64,000 nt of DNA, from the NCBI GenBank assembly GCA_030407085.1, contig CM059585.1, positions 63,902,501 to 63,966,500 of the forward strand. The letters run 5' to 3'. Under the pieces are notes generated by a model. It saw nothing but the letters and a program-made list of their open reading frames with translations. It was not told the DNA's origin and did not search any database. Of this stretch, positions 37,065 to 48,054 are shown in pieces. Numbering within the stretch: the stretch's first letter is position 1; every line of letters begins with the position of its first letter. Source of the DNA: Trichopria drosophilae. Lineage: Eukaryota; Arthropoda; Insecta; Hymenoptera; Diapriidae. Made by a program: the position numbers and the translations under genes.

Positions 37065-38068
37065 ATAATAATATTTAAATAGTAATAAATTTCACATAAT
37101 CCGAATAGCGTGTATTAAAATGTATAATATAGAAATGATGGAAGAAGCTAGCAGTAATTAGAAAGAGAGGATGACACGCTTATTCCCTATGCATTTATCT
37201 ATTCACGGTATTTTCGTGTTTTCATGACGTTCGAGCCATAGCTATACGAGTTTGGACACGTGGGTAATGTAATTAATCAGGTTCCTGACCGTTTTTTAAT
37301 ATGTGTACAATTTACGACATCTTAAACATCGCCATACAAGTTTCGACCTGTTAATTACCCGTAGACTTTACTATACGGTAACAATGAATCTGACTTCTCA
37401 CAAGTGACGAACACATACTAGTATCGACTTGCTTCTAATATAATTAATTAACCTTCATTTAATATTTCCCACTTTTAAAATTTCTGAGAATAAGAAGATC
37501 GAAATGACGACGTAAAAATATAAGAGAAACGTGTCAAATTCAACAGTTTCTTTCTATCTTTACGCACAGTTTTGTGTCTTTTAAGTAAAAAGTTAAAGGA
37601 AATGATAATACTGCCATCTTTTGGTATGTTTTAAATAGAATTAATCTATGCATGTCTTCATGTTGAATTGTTGTTTAGTCTTATATTTCATATACGGTAG
37701 CAGTCTTTTTAAGTGATTATGTATGAAAACATCAGTTCTATAAACGATTCAATATTAATAATAATAATAATAATCTGAAATTTTAGTGCATGATGTGAAA
37801 ACATGAGAAGTTTTTAAAGGTTAATTTATTACTATGAAAATTATTTATTGATATAATGACTTGTGTCTTTTGGTATTACACTAGGTGTGATGGATAGGAG
37901 GACATTCTCCTTATGACAATATATTTAACAAAATACCTACATATAACAATAGTATTGGTACGTGAATAACTTAGTTAACTAATTAAGATTACAATGTGGA
38001 AGTAGCAAAAATCTGTCAAATATAACAACGTTTCGTGCGGTGTGAATCTCCAAATCATTATTGTAAAC
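34753..38068 (+). repeat. Left 3,316-bp arm of the giant palindrome
   Basis: It contains internal repeats: a block at 35049-35209 recurs at 36488-36655 (spacing 1,439 bp), and the phrase around 'cattcaccgtacat' recurs at about 35360, 35658, 35922 and 36815. An (AAAT)n tract lies near 37033-37060. The open frames 35830-36069 and 36084-36323 resemble no family I know; the second (SSWEEALKKVYNTLEED...) has protein-like composition and might be a captured exon. Confidence 0.9.
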
Positions 38069-39040
38069 TCATCATTCTCTCACACACACACTCTTTGCCA
38101 CTTCCACATATGGCGTGGTACCTCTAACTTATGGGTATACGTCGTACCTTTCTCTCTCTAGATCGTAGTATCTCTTCGTAAAATCCTATGAATCGGAAAT
38201 CAAATCAGAGTGTAACAAAAACGTCGATTCTTCAGCGGGCCAACACTTGAGATTTTCGATAGTTTGTGAGTTACGATACTCAGATGATGAAGAAGTTAAA
38301 CATAATATTAAATCGTTTCAAGTACTAGCACCAGTATGATGGTCACCGCACTTTCACAATTGAATAAATCTTTTCTACGATATTCGATCTAATTGAAATG
38401 TGCATAGACGTATGAATACAAGTTTCGATTGGTTTATAATACAATTGAGCGTGCCAAAGAGCTCTAAATTTTAAATAAAAAATGATCAGTCATTAACTTG
38501 ACATCCTTTAAACAATTAATTTTTGTATGTATATTAAATAGCGATACACTGCAGTCTTAAATCAAAAAATTAAAATCATTACATCTTAAAGTCAGTCCAT
38601 GCATAAATCTTACATGGTCTAAGTCATCTTATCTACACTACATCTTTCTTTCTGTAAATGCAAAACAAAACGAAAGACAACAAAGTATTTATCATTATGA
38701 TAATAACAAATTCTTTCACATTAGAACCGCGTCTAATAGCCCACATAAGGTCGCCTTATTCGTAGTGAATTTAACTTTCGAACTGTCATCTTTAATTGTC
38801 GTAATCATTATCTCTCTCTCTCTCTCTTATTAGCTACCGATTTGTTGCATCTATACGAATACTCTTACATCAAATCGAGTCGTATGCACATTCTTGTGTT
38901 GTAACATTCACACGACTATGGAATGAAATTTATTCTGAAAACCCAACAAGTACAAGCGTAAATGTATTTTAATACTAATGAATGGTACACCTCTTGATTC
39001 GAAATTGTATGTAGCGTAACCGACATGACTATTTAATTCC
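38069..39040. other. Unique spacer between the arms of the giant palindrome
   Basis: 972 bp, not palindromic. It includes a (CA)n patch (about 38080-38092) and a (TC)n tract (about 38812-38827). No coding sequence recognised. Confidence 0.7.
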
Positions 39041-40044
39041 GTTTACAATAATGATTTGGAGATTCACACCGCACGAAACGTTGTTATATTTGACAGATTT
39101 TTGCTACTTCCACATTGTAATCTTAATTAGTTAACTAAGTTATTCACGTACCAATACTATTGTTATATGTAGGTATTTTGTTAAATATATTGTCATAAGG
39201 AGAATGTCCTCCTATCCATCACACCTAGTGTAATACCAAAAGACACAAGTCATTATATCAATAAATAATTTTCATAGTAATAAATTAACCTTTAAAAACT
39301 TCTCATGTTTTCACATCATGCACTAAAATTTCAGATTATTATTATTATTATTAATATTGAATCGTTTATAGAACTGATGTTTTCATACATAATCACTTAA
39401 AAAGACTGCTACCGTATATGAAATATAAGACTAAACAACAATTCAACATGAAGACATGCATAGATTAATTCTATTTAAAACATACCAAAAGATGGCAGTA
39501 TTATCATTTCCTTTAACTTTTTACTTAAAAGACACAAAACTGTGCGTAAAGATAGAAAGAAACTGTTGAATTTGACACGTTTCTCTTATATTTTTACGTC
39601 GTCATTTCGATCTTCTTATTCTCAGAAATTTTAAAAGTGGGAAATATTAAATGAAGGTTAATTAATTATATTAGAAGCAAGTCGATACTAGTATGTGTTC
39701 GTCACTTGTGAGAAGTCAGATTCATTGTTACCGTATAGTAAAGTCTACGGGTAATTAACAGGTCGAAACTTGTATGGCGATGTTTAAGATGTCGTAAATT
39801 GTACACATATTAAAAAACGGTCAGGAACCTGATTAATTACATTACCCACGTGTCCAAACTCGTATAGCTATGGCTCGAACGTCATGAAAACACGAAAATA
39901 CCGTGAATAGATAAATGCATAGGGAATAAGCGTGTCATCCTCTCTTTCTAATTACTGCTAGCTTCTTCCATCATTTCTATATTATACATTTTAATACACG
40001 CTATTCGGATTATGTGAAATTTATTACTATTTAAATATTATTAT

Positions 40045-40078
<34 letters not shown>

Positions 40079-42356
40079 GTTGCTTTTGTTAACAAAGGGG
40101 TGAGTTGGCCTACAGGTGGTCCGCCAGGTTATTCCTAGTTAAAATACGGAATTGAGATCATCTCCTTTCTATTATGGTGGAGGTTGTCTAAAAATTTTGG
40201 AAAGAGAAAATGTGTTACTTGGTATATCTTTTGATGAAATTGCGCAATGACTTTAAACGCGTCTGAACCTGTATACATGGAAAATATATGGTGAAAATGA
40301 TCGGCTGGTAATCGGCGATTTCGATGACCGTGATAACGGTATAATCTAACAACGGGTACTAGAGAGCAAGAGAGATGGTAGTAGCACGCAGGAGGAAAAG
40401 GTCATTATTAGAATTTTATGTTCACATTCAAAATACGGTTCCTAACCTACGCTGTATTTCCACATAAGCATCGAGAAGCGAATATGATGTAGCAATAGCC
40501 GACCTTTAATGAATTGCTTTTGCAATTTTTTTTCGACATTCCTCATATGACAATACTAATGTGTAACAGCCAGTACTTTTCAATATTTATGAACTAATTT
40601 CTTAAGATCACGCATTAGAAAGAGGCCGTTGCAATGACCATCTAAAGGCTGGACATTTTTATAACAATATTAGGGGGTCGGCGCCAGGTCTTTTGAACGC
40701 GTTGAGACTTGCTTAGCGGCTTTTCTACGTTAATTTCAAAATGGTCTTGGGTGAAGGGACTCGACGGTTTTGTCTCTATTGGAGATCATTGAGATACGCT
40801 AATTAATCTGTGAGCAGCTGTAACCCTCTGTACCGGGATGCAATGAATACGTGTCCCCAACGATATCTTCATCCCATTGGGAATGTGAGGATTGGCCCTT
40901 GAGAATGCATTGAGTTTGTCAATCTTTGCGATGGATTCTCGAATGAAGTTGGAAAAATGATCCTCAGTAGCGTCTTCTTCAAGAGTGTTGTAAACCTTCT
41001 TCAAGGCCTCTTCCCATGACGACAAAATCTTTTAGACATCTACCATATTGATGTAGATATATAATATTTGAAATAGAGGTGCTTACACGCTGTCAAACAT
41101 AGACACAGGAACGCGACATTCCTTTGAAACGATGTCTGGATCTGTATACAATTTCGAGAGTTTCGAGAAAACAAATGTACGGTGAATAAGTGATCGACGG
41201 ATAATCGACGACCGTGAAAACGGTATACTGCTAATGTTAATGGATCTAAGAAAGAGTATGCGAGAGCTAGAGAGATCATAGAAATTATGACATTGGAATA
41301 TTTGAATTAGACTGCCTCCTTTCTCTTACGTCACGGATTGCCGAAATTTGGTAAAGAGATAATGTTTTGAAGAAATTGTGCAATGACCTTTTAAACGTGT
41401 CTGGACCTTTATACATTTTCGAAAGTTTCAGGAAAACATATGTACGGTGAATAAGTTATCGATGGATAATCAACGGGAAATATAGATGCTAGATGGAACA
41501 AATTTTGTAATGGGGCTAGACACCTTCAAACTGGTATTTAGACTAATTGTGACGTAGGTTGGAGGAAATCTAAACTTTCAATTCATCAAAAAAGATAAGT
41601 AAGTAAGTAAGTTCTGAAATACGTCGGTAACGGTATATCATATTGAAGGTGAGATTTCCCAACAGGGGCATTTAAAAGTTCGAAAGATATATGCATAACG
41701 CTACAGCATTAATCTTGTATGCAGTTTCGGGAAAACAAATGTACGGTGAATAAGTGATTGACGTATAATCGACGACCATGAAAACGGTATACTGCTAATG
41801 TTAATGGAACTAACAAGGAGGATGCGAGAGCGAGAGAGATGGTAGTAGGACGCACGAGGAAAAGGTTATTTTACTTTCACTCTCAATACGGTTTCTACCG
41901 AATACGATGTATTTCCATAAGCGACTATAATGTAGCAATATCTGACCTTTAATGAAGGCAACTTTTTAAATTTGATTTTCGACACATGGCAATACTAATG
42001 TGTAACGGTCAACACTTTTCAATCGCTCTGATTGATTTTTGTAAGATCAAGCATTAGAAAGATGACGTTTTCAATGATAATGTAAAAACATTTTATTAAT
42101 AACAATATCTAATGAAATAATAAATATTGGTTGACCTTTACTTTCTCTTTTCATTCGACAATGTAACGCATTAAATTACCTATGTTTTTCGACCTTCACA
42201 GCTTTCAAAATTTGTAATAACAATACATGAAATTGTTTATAATAACCTCCTTTCACTCCTGACCTTCTGACGGCCCACTTGCGCAATTTTTCCATCATGC
42301 TATCATCGATGGGAGGTAGGGTGGGGGGCGGCAGATCGCTCCTAGCCCCTCTACTT
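39041..42356 (-). repeat. Right 3,316-bp arm of the giant palindrome
   Basis: Inverted near-perfect copy of 34753-38068, including its internal 1,439-bp-spaced repeats and open frames. The near identity implies recent insertion, gene conversion between arms, or an assembly artefact. The TTAT flanks favour insertion. Confidence 0.9.
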
Positions 42357-42489
42357 TTATATATAATTATATCTATTTTAAAAATTGACAAAAAAATCCT
42401 AAAAACTCTAAACCGTAAAAATAGGGATAAAAAATTAGGTATAAAATTTTGTTTGTTTCATAAAATCTGCTATGTTATTTAAGGTTAGA

Positions 42490-42715
42490 AAAAAATCCTG
42501 TTGTGATTCGGAATTAACGACCCCAAAAACCCCCGAGTGATCAGTTTCAAGTGAATTCAACGAATTCGGCTGCTATATTGGATCCACCATTTTGAATTTT
42601 GAAAATCCGACTTCAGATTCGGAATTAGCGACCCCAAAAACCCCCGAGTGGTGAGATTCATGAAAATCCATTCGCTGGGTATCTCGGGCGGGGGGGGGGA
42701 CGAAAGGGTTGAATC
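42490..42715 (-). repeat. Dispersed repeat family, copy E (two inverted units)
   Basis: Two units with 'gattcggaatta-cgacccc' and 'aaaacccccgagtg' about 110 bp apart (42507-42540; 42617-42650), then a G-run and 'aaagggttgaat' (42705-42716), which mirrors the AACCCTTT edge of copy C at 14068. The two copies together suggest a true family terminus. Confidence 0.65.
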
Positions 42716-43056
42716 GCTAAACTTGTAGGAAAATAATTAGAATTTTCTTCTTCTCTGATTTTTTCATAAGTGAGATAATCCCGAACGTGTTTCTTAAAGT
42801 TACCAGAGTGACGAGGTATATTGATACAATAAAAATTGTCCGATTTGACATTTCGGCTATGAATTTTAGCCCGCTTCAGAATATTTTATTCCAAAAAAAT
42901 ATAACAATAAAAAAAATTACATAGAAAGACAAAAAATACAACAACAATTATGTTTTACAAAATTCACAAAGTAAATCATGTATAAAAATTACATACATAA
43001 ATTCACAAAAATCACCCAGGAAGTAAACGTAAGGAGTTTAATTGGAGGTAAAACGT

Positions 43057-43397
43057 AATTTTTGAAATTTAATGTAAAAGTTACGTTATTCGTTTCCGAT
43101 ATTTTGATTTTTGTTATTTCTATTTCTTTAAGCACCTCCATGAAAAACAAATCCGATGATAGTCCCTCATTTGTATCTACCCAATATATGTACACTACCG
43201 AATTTAAAGTGAAACCCCGAAGTATATATCGGAATTCTAGGTTTCATCGTAAAGTCGATGTTATTTGGCACAACGACGAATACCCTTTCCTGTTAAGAGG
43301 TTTGTATGGAATTTGCACATTCATCTCTCAAATGGAGTGCATACTTAATAAAGTTCCCGTCGACATCCCAGTAAACGAATTGAAATTGAGGTGCTAA
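43057..43397 (+). CDS. Open frame of unknown function, possible exon
   Basis: Open after a TAA at 43056 to a TAA at 43395-43397, about 113 codons. The only in-frame ATG I can place is late (near 43139). If it is coding, it more likely starts at a splice acceptor (for example AG at 43079-43080) than at its first codon. The N-terminal 30 residues are hydrophobic; the rest is mixed, with an evenly charged stretch (KPRSIYRNSRFHRKVDVIWH) and two Cys. Composition is more protein-like than nearby chance frames. I do not recognise a family; it could be a host exon, a transposon fragment or chance. Confidence 0.25.
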
Positions 43398-43856
43398 TTC
43401 GGTTTCAAGAATGATTTTTTCAAATGTTCCACATCTTAAAGTATAGTCAGTTGTGGTATTGGAATCCTTTTTTTATTACATTTATACCCAACTACCCTTG
43501 TGCGAGAACTTTACTTATACCCTTTAAAAACCGTATTTATGGTTTTCAAACATGCTCTTTATAAATATATACATAGAAACGGAAATACTAATAAGTAAAA
43601 GGAAAACACTCATCTATTCGTATATGGGTGATTCTGCATAGAAACCGGTAACTTTTACTTCCCAACTTAATTTCAAAATTATTATTTATAAAAATATCAA
43701 ACTTGTCAGAGTTATTCTTCATCCTCAGGTATAACATTACCAAAAGCAAAACTTTTCTATACCTTCAAAAAAGTCGAAATTACCTTGAAACATGCATTTT
43801 TTACGGTTCTCATCATGGGACTTCACTTCATCAGGAATTTTTTATGAATATAAAAT
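43398..43856. other. A+T-rich stretch with nothing recognised
   Basis: No motif, repeat or credible frame seen. Confidence 0.4.
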
Positions 43857-44045
43857 AGGTTTAATGGTCCTCGAGCGCGTAGGCGGCAAGGAAAAGAAGC
43901 GCAAAAAGTGAGAAAATCATTGCTCCAAGTTCTAGGTTTTAATATTGAATTTTCTCGCAGTTTATTTTTATAGAAATATTTGTCAGCATTATTGCTACCA
44001 GATGAACAACTTTGGAGCGATTCTGTTATTAGAAAATACTGAAAA
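43857..44045 (+). repeat. Diverged copy of the 12.0-14.1 kb foldback arm
   Basis: Matches 12250-12430 in order: 'cctcgagcgcg', 'ttgctc-aagttctag', 'gaaatatt', 'accagatgaacaa' for 'aaccggatgagtaa', and 'gctgaaaaat' for 'actgaaaaat'. The copy is truncated; no inverted partner was seen nearby. Confidence 0.6.
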
Positions 44046-44200
44046 ATATGCATTTAATGTGCTTCATGTTCTAGGTTTTAATAGATAAGTGTTCAGTGAA
44101 CATATATTTTTTGTGAAACGTTAAAAAGTGTTATGTTTACTGTAAGAATTAAAAAAAGAATGTTAAAACAAGAAATGCATAGACAATGAGTTACAAAAAA

Positions 44201-44289
44201 TCAAGCTATTCCAGCTTGCACCAGCCACTTGCGAATTAGGGTTTCAGTGTCCACACCACGAGCCATCATTTGACGAGAAAGCACAACAC
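44201..44289 (-). CDS. Candidate terminal coding exon, unknown gene
   Basis: On the minus strand a polypyrimidine-rich run ends in TTTTAATTCCTACAG (acceptor AG at 44291-44290). It is followed by about 28 codons in one frame, read as VVLSRQMMARGVDTE then TLIRKWLVQAGIA, and a TGA (44203-44201). The peptide has balanced, protein-like composition in an A+T-rich setting and ends cleanly, which is what a last exon looks like. I recognise no family. The rest of the gene would lie at higher coordinates, where a LINE (44340-45740) and a hAT (from 45745) have inserted, so the gene may be a transposon's or a host gene with a long intron. Function unknown. Confidence 0.35.
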
Positions 44290-44339
44290 CTGTAGGAATT
44301 AAAATAAGTATTTATTTAAATGTACGAATGAAATAAGTA

Positions 44340-45740
44340 TGTTTTATTTAAATTTGAAACAAAACCCGCACGGATAACAGGATATATCCGAAGATTTCTA
44401 TCATTTCCGTCCACTTAAAACCTCCACCGTCCTCGTTCAGTGCATCCATCCTTCTCCCAATTCTCTCCTTTACATACTCACATTCATACATCAGACGTTC
44501 TATATATTCACTCTTTTTTCCGCACAACCTACACATTTTCTCATTTTCTTTCATCCATTACTTATTTGCCGTCTCTTCACTTCCACATCTCCATCTCGCT
44601 ATTGTCACCAACCTCTTCCCTTCATTCCTCTTGCACATTCTTATATACTGAGGTATGCCGAGTACTCTCTGGTATTTTCTACACGATCGCATTCCCTTAA
44701 CTTTCTCCCCTCTCACTTGTTCATCCACTTCTATATCCCTTCCCCTTATCTCCATCCACTTATTTTCTCCACCATCAGTCAGGGCAGTCTCACTCATCCC
44801 TACTCTCCACATATAATCTCTTCTCTCGAGACTTTCTCGTGCCCAATCCTTCCAAGCACTATCTGTTTCATCCTTTCTCTTCTCCCCCATACTTATCATC
44901 CCTATCTCTCCTCTCCTCCATTTTCTAGTCTTTCTTCAAACCTTCCCGCTCTCCACCCCGTTTCTACTCTTAGTTTGTTCCTTTTTAGTTCTTCCCTTAC
45001 AATATACCCTGGAGTTGCCCTATCCACCCCTAGTATCCATCTCAAATATTTCTCTTGCAGACTTTCAATTTCCTTCCATTCCCTGAATCCCCATATTTCT
45101 ACCCCGTAATACAAGATCCCCTCTACTATGCTATCAAACAGCTTCAATCTCCACTTCACATCTCCCTTAAATTTCCTTTCTCCGCAGCTCCAAATCCATC
45201 CCATCGCTACCCCATGCTTTCCTGACACTCTCTCTAATATGCTCGTTTTCTCCATTACTTCTTTCCATTACATACCCCAGATACTTATACTTTTTTACTT
45301 CTTCCAAACGTTACTCCCCCCACCACCAGTATCTATCCTTTTCTCTACCCCCTTTGTTCTTGAATACCATTATTTTCGATTTTTCTGCACTCAGCTCCAA
45401 CTTTTTCTTTTCTAAATACTTCTTAACCCCTCTTATCATATCTCTTAGCCCTTCCTCCTCTTCTGCTAGCAATACAATATCGTCTGCATATTCAATCGAC
45501 CACACCTTGTCATTTCCAATTTCAACCCCTCCTTTTCTCTTTTTCATTTCCTCCTCTATATCCGCCAAGTAGATGTTAAAAAGGAGCTTAGCGAGCACCC
45601 TTGCCTTACTCCCCTCTCCACCCAAAACTCCTCTGATATTTTTTCTCCTACCTTCACCACACACCTCGACTCCTCATATATTTCTTGCACTCTATCTATC
45701 AACCCCTCACTTACTCCCCTCTTTTCCATCATTTCCCATA
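44340..45740 (-). pseudogene. 5'-truncated LINE reverse transcriptase and C-terminal domain
   Basis: Minus strand, reading from about 45740: LWEMMEKRGVSEGLIDRVQ, then RT motif B (RGVRQGCSLS), a frameshift to LLFNIYLADIEEEM, the active site IEYADDIVLLAEEEEGL (about 45490) and LELSAEKSKIMVF, then a stop. KKYKYLGYVMERSN follows (about 45285) across another shift, then GILYYGVEIWGF and LRWILGVDRATPGYIVREEL (45255-44902), then the C-terminal segment with the Cys/His motif CRLCGKKSEYIERLMYEC (near 44545-44490). Domains before motif B are absent. Several stops and shifts show it is dead. It is a non-LTR RT, but of a lineage different from the R1-like and jockey-like copies; I do not assign a clade. 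Its 5' side is cut by the hAT end at 45745. Confidence 0.8.
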
Positions 45741-45744
45741 GTAC

Positions 45745-45804
45745 TAGAGATAGGCGATATATATTAGAGATAGGCGATATATATTAGAGATAGGCGATAT
45801 ATAT
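45745..45804 (+). repeat. Tandem triplication of the hAT terminal 20-mer
   Basis: Three exact copies of TAGAGATAGGCGATATATAT at 45745-45764, 45765-45784 and 45785-45804. Confidence 0.95.
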
Positions 45805-45930
45805 TGATATTTTAAAATGTCGATATTTATGAACTAAAATATCGATATATTTTATCGAGATTTTACCATCCGATATATGGGGATATCGATATTACGTAGC
45901 ACAATATCGGCGATCGATATTTCGAGTGCT
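45805..45930. promoter_or_regulatory. hAT subterminal ATATCGATAT cluster (left)
   Basis: Several TCGATATT, AATATCGATAT and GATATCGATATT words lie within about 120 bp of the end. Subterminal palindromes of this kind are typical transposase-binding sites; binding is inferred. Confidence 0.5.
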
Positions 45931-45999
45931 GCCGCGCGCGGCGATGGTCGTCATTACGTAAGGGAAGTTTTCACACTACTACTCTGGTGCACGCTGAGT

Positions 46000-47523
46000 G
46001 TAGCTACAGCAGGACAGGAAAGGCCGGCGCCATCTTAACAAACTTTACTAATTAGGTCCTACTGTAGTTACATCCAATAATACAAGAATCAGTGGACTGT
46101 AGAGAGTTGTATGTATGTACATGGCGTAAAAGTATGGAAACATCCGAATCGCTCGTAAGACCTTATGTGTCCCGTTTCCGGTGGGTGACCCATAATACAT
46201 ATAAACACTCGATATTTCTCTCTCCTTGTATGTACATGCAAACGCAGGGTCGACACGGTAAAAAAAATCTCAACAGGCCAATTTGAGACGCTGTGAATAT
46301 ATTCAAGACGACAATAACAGACCGCCTCCTTTACTTAGAGCCTCTTGCTTATTGTAAGCAATATTTAAGCAACAATTAATAAGCTTTGGAGAAAGAATAT
46401 TTATGCGATAGAATTCAGCTAAAAAAATACTGGTAAGAAGATTTTTTTTCCTATCGTGTTTATATCTATAATTTACATTCAGTGGCAGCATGCTTTTTTT
46501 ATTTCTACACTCAGTGTTTTTACATTTGTGTTATATGAAATTTATTGCCTAATAACTGTAAAAATCGTGTTTCGTTAAGAAACGTTTGGATGTGTTTCTA
46601 ATTTAAATTCTAGATAGTAATAAGTTGGCTTGCCTTTTGGACTTGATTAAATTATAGGTTAGAACACTGAAATCAAAATAATTTTTGTACAAAATTACAG
46701 TAACTCAACTTTGGATTGAAAAGTCGTTAAGTGAGCTTTCATTGGGTTCATTGTAAATTTCATGGAGTGCAAAATTAAGAAAGTGTACCACTATACCGAA
46801 TTTAAATTAGGTTAACAGAAATAAGAATCTAAATATGGTTTAAGTGTACTGCGGTGCGTATGTAGTTTGTGGTTATAGAATTAATAAATTTTGTATATTT
46901 GTATAATGAATATACTTATATGCTATATGAACTGCAAAAATTGTGGCAACAATTTACTTAATTTAATTACATTCGATCCTTGATCGATTAATGTAAATAT
47001 ACAACGAACAGTACTAAATATTCTGATTTACAATTTATTATTAATAAAAAATGAACATACTTTTGAAATAATTGTTTTTATTTCATGTCACTGATTTGAA
47101 ATTAATTTAATAAGCCCTGTGTTCGAGTCTCTCGGTTTCGCCCGGTATATTCAAATATTCTGTTACATATTACGTAATGAATGTTTTTGTACACTTTGGA
47201 CACTATCTTATACTGACATATCTAAAGTTGCTTCGTTTTATTTATATTTCAGTATTCTCCAGTTTGAGATTTTTATGATTAGCACAGCACAACATACTTC
47301 CAAGTACATTTCCGAAACTAAAAGTATGCTTCCTATTTCCTTTTAACATTACCATACACTCGTTATAAAAAATGTCAAACCCAGTGGCAATACAACAAAT
47401 CTACATGCCCATATATCAAATTACCACCCTGAAATAGACACACCTAAAAATTCCAGCGGTAACCTGACTACAAATAATTAATAAATAAAAAATTCTTTTT
47501 AAAAACCACGTTTTTATAAATGG
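46000..47523. other. Interior of the hAT element, nothing recognised
   Basis: A+T-rich. A first exon with a BED zinc finger would be expected upstream of 51339, but I could not find one here. Short open frames (46092-46286; 47119-47346) have no motif. Confidence 0.4.
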
Positions 47524-47895
47524 AGTAAAAAGGATAAAATAATTTTTCCCATCCACGCAGGTCACTAATACCATGGCGAAATAAATACGCAATAATTTTT
47601 CATTTTATTAGAAAATAAAATATTTGTAACACGGAAAACGTGTGGCGCAATATAGGTAACAGAAATGACTATCATGTCTAAACTGGCGTGTGATATTGTT
47701 TATTTAAACATAAGTTTCTCATTTGTTATTATTCGTCGAGGAGTCATTTCTGTTACCTCTATTGCGCCCCACGTTTTCCACTTTAAGTCGTACAAATATT
47801 TTATTTCCTAATAAAATGAAAAATTATTGCGTATTTATTTCGGCATAGTATTAGTGACCTGTGTGGATGGGAAAAATTATTTTCTGCTTTTTAAT
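47524..47895. mobile_element. Palindromic MITE with about 145-bp arms
   Basis: 47524-47669 pairs inverted with 47743-47895 (for example 'atttttcccatccacgcagg' with its complement near 47867-47886, and 'ggtaacagaaatgac' with 47743-47757), around a loop of about 73 bp. It is non-coding. No clear target duplication. It sits directly beside the Helitron's 3' side. Confidence 0.75.
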
Positions 47896-48054
47896 TTTAA
47901 TAGGGCAAATTTTACAATCGATTTTAAACTATTACATTTATAAACAATCTGAAAAGTGCAGTTTCAAAATGAAAAGAATATGCAAGTGGTTTTAGAATTA
48001 TATTTATTTTATCAGAAAACACAGCAACATTTAAAGAACGTAGAAAATTTAGCT

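Larger units (their letters stand above)
34753..42356. mobile_element. Giant 7.6-kb palindromic transposon with 3.3-kb arms and TTAT duplication
   Basis: Arms 34753-38068 and 39041-42356 are inverted copies; every pair I checked sums to 77109, so there is no net indel over 3,316 bp. The 79-codon frames at 35830-36069 and 36084-36323 are repeated residue for residue at 41040-41279 and 40786-41025. I noticed only one substitution near the outer end (within 34895-34905 against 42204-42214). The outer ends AAGTAGAGGGGCTAGGAGC are flanked by TTAT on both sides (34749-34752; 42357-42360), a 4-bp target duplication. A unique spacer (38069-39040) separates the arms. There is no transposase, so it would be mobilised in trans. 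The superfamily is not known; a 4-bp duplication leaves several options. Confidence 0.85.

Noticed and set aside
43823..44053. Minus-strand 76-codon frame
   Set aside because: It lies inside the diverged foldback repeat copy.
44440..45767. Plus-strand Ser/Pro/Phe-rich frames
   Set aside because: Antisense of the A/G-rich minus-strand LINE.
47105..47140. B-box-like GTTCGAGTC
   Set aside because: No A box upstream; chance match.
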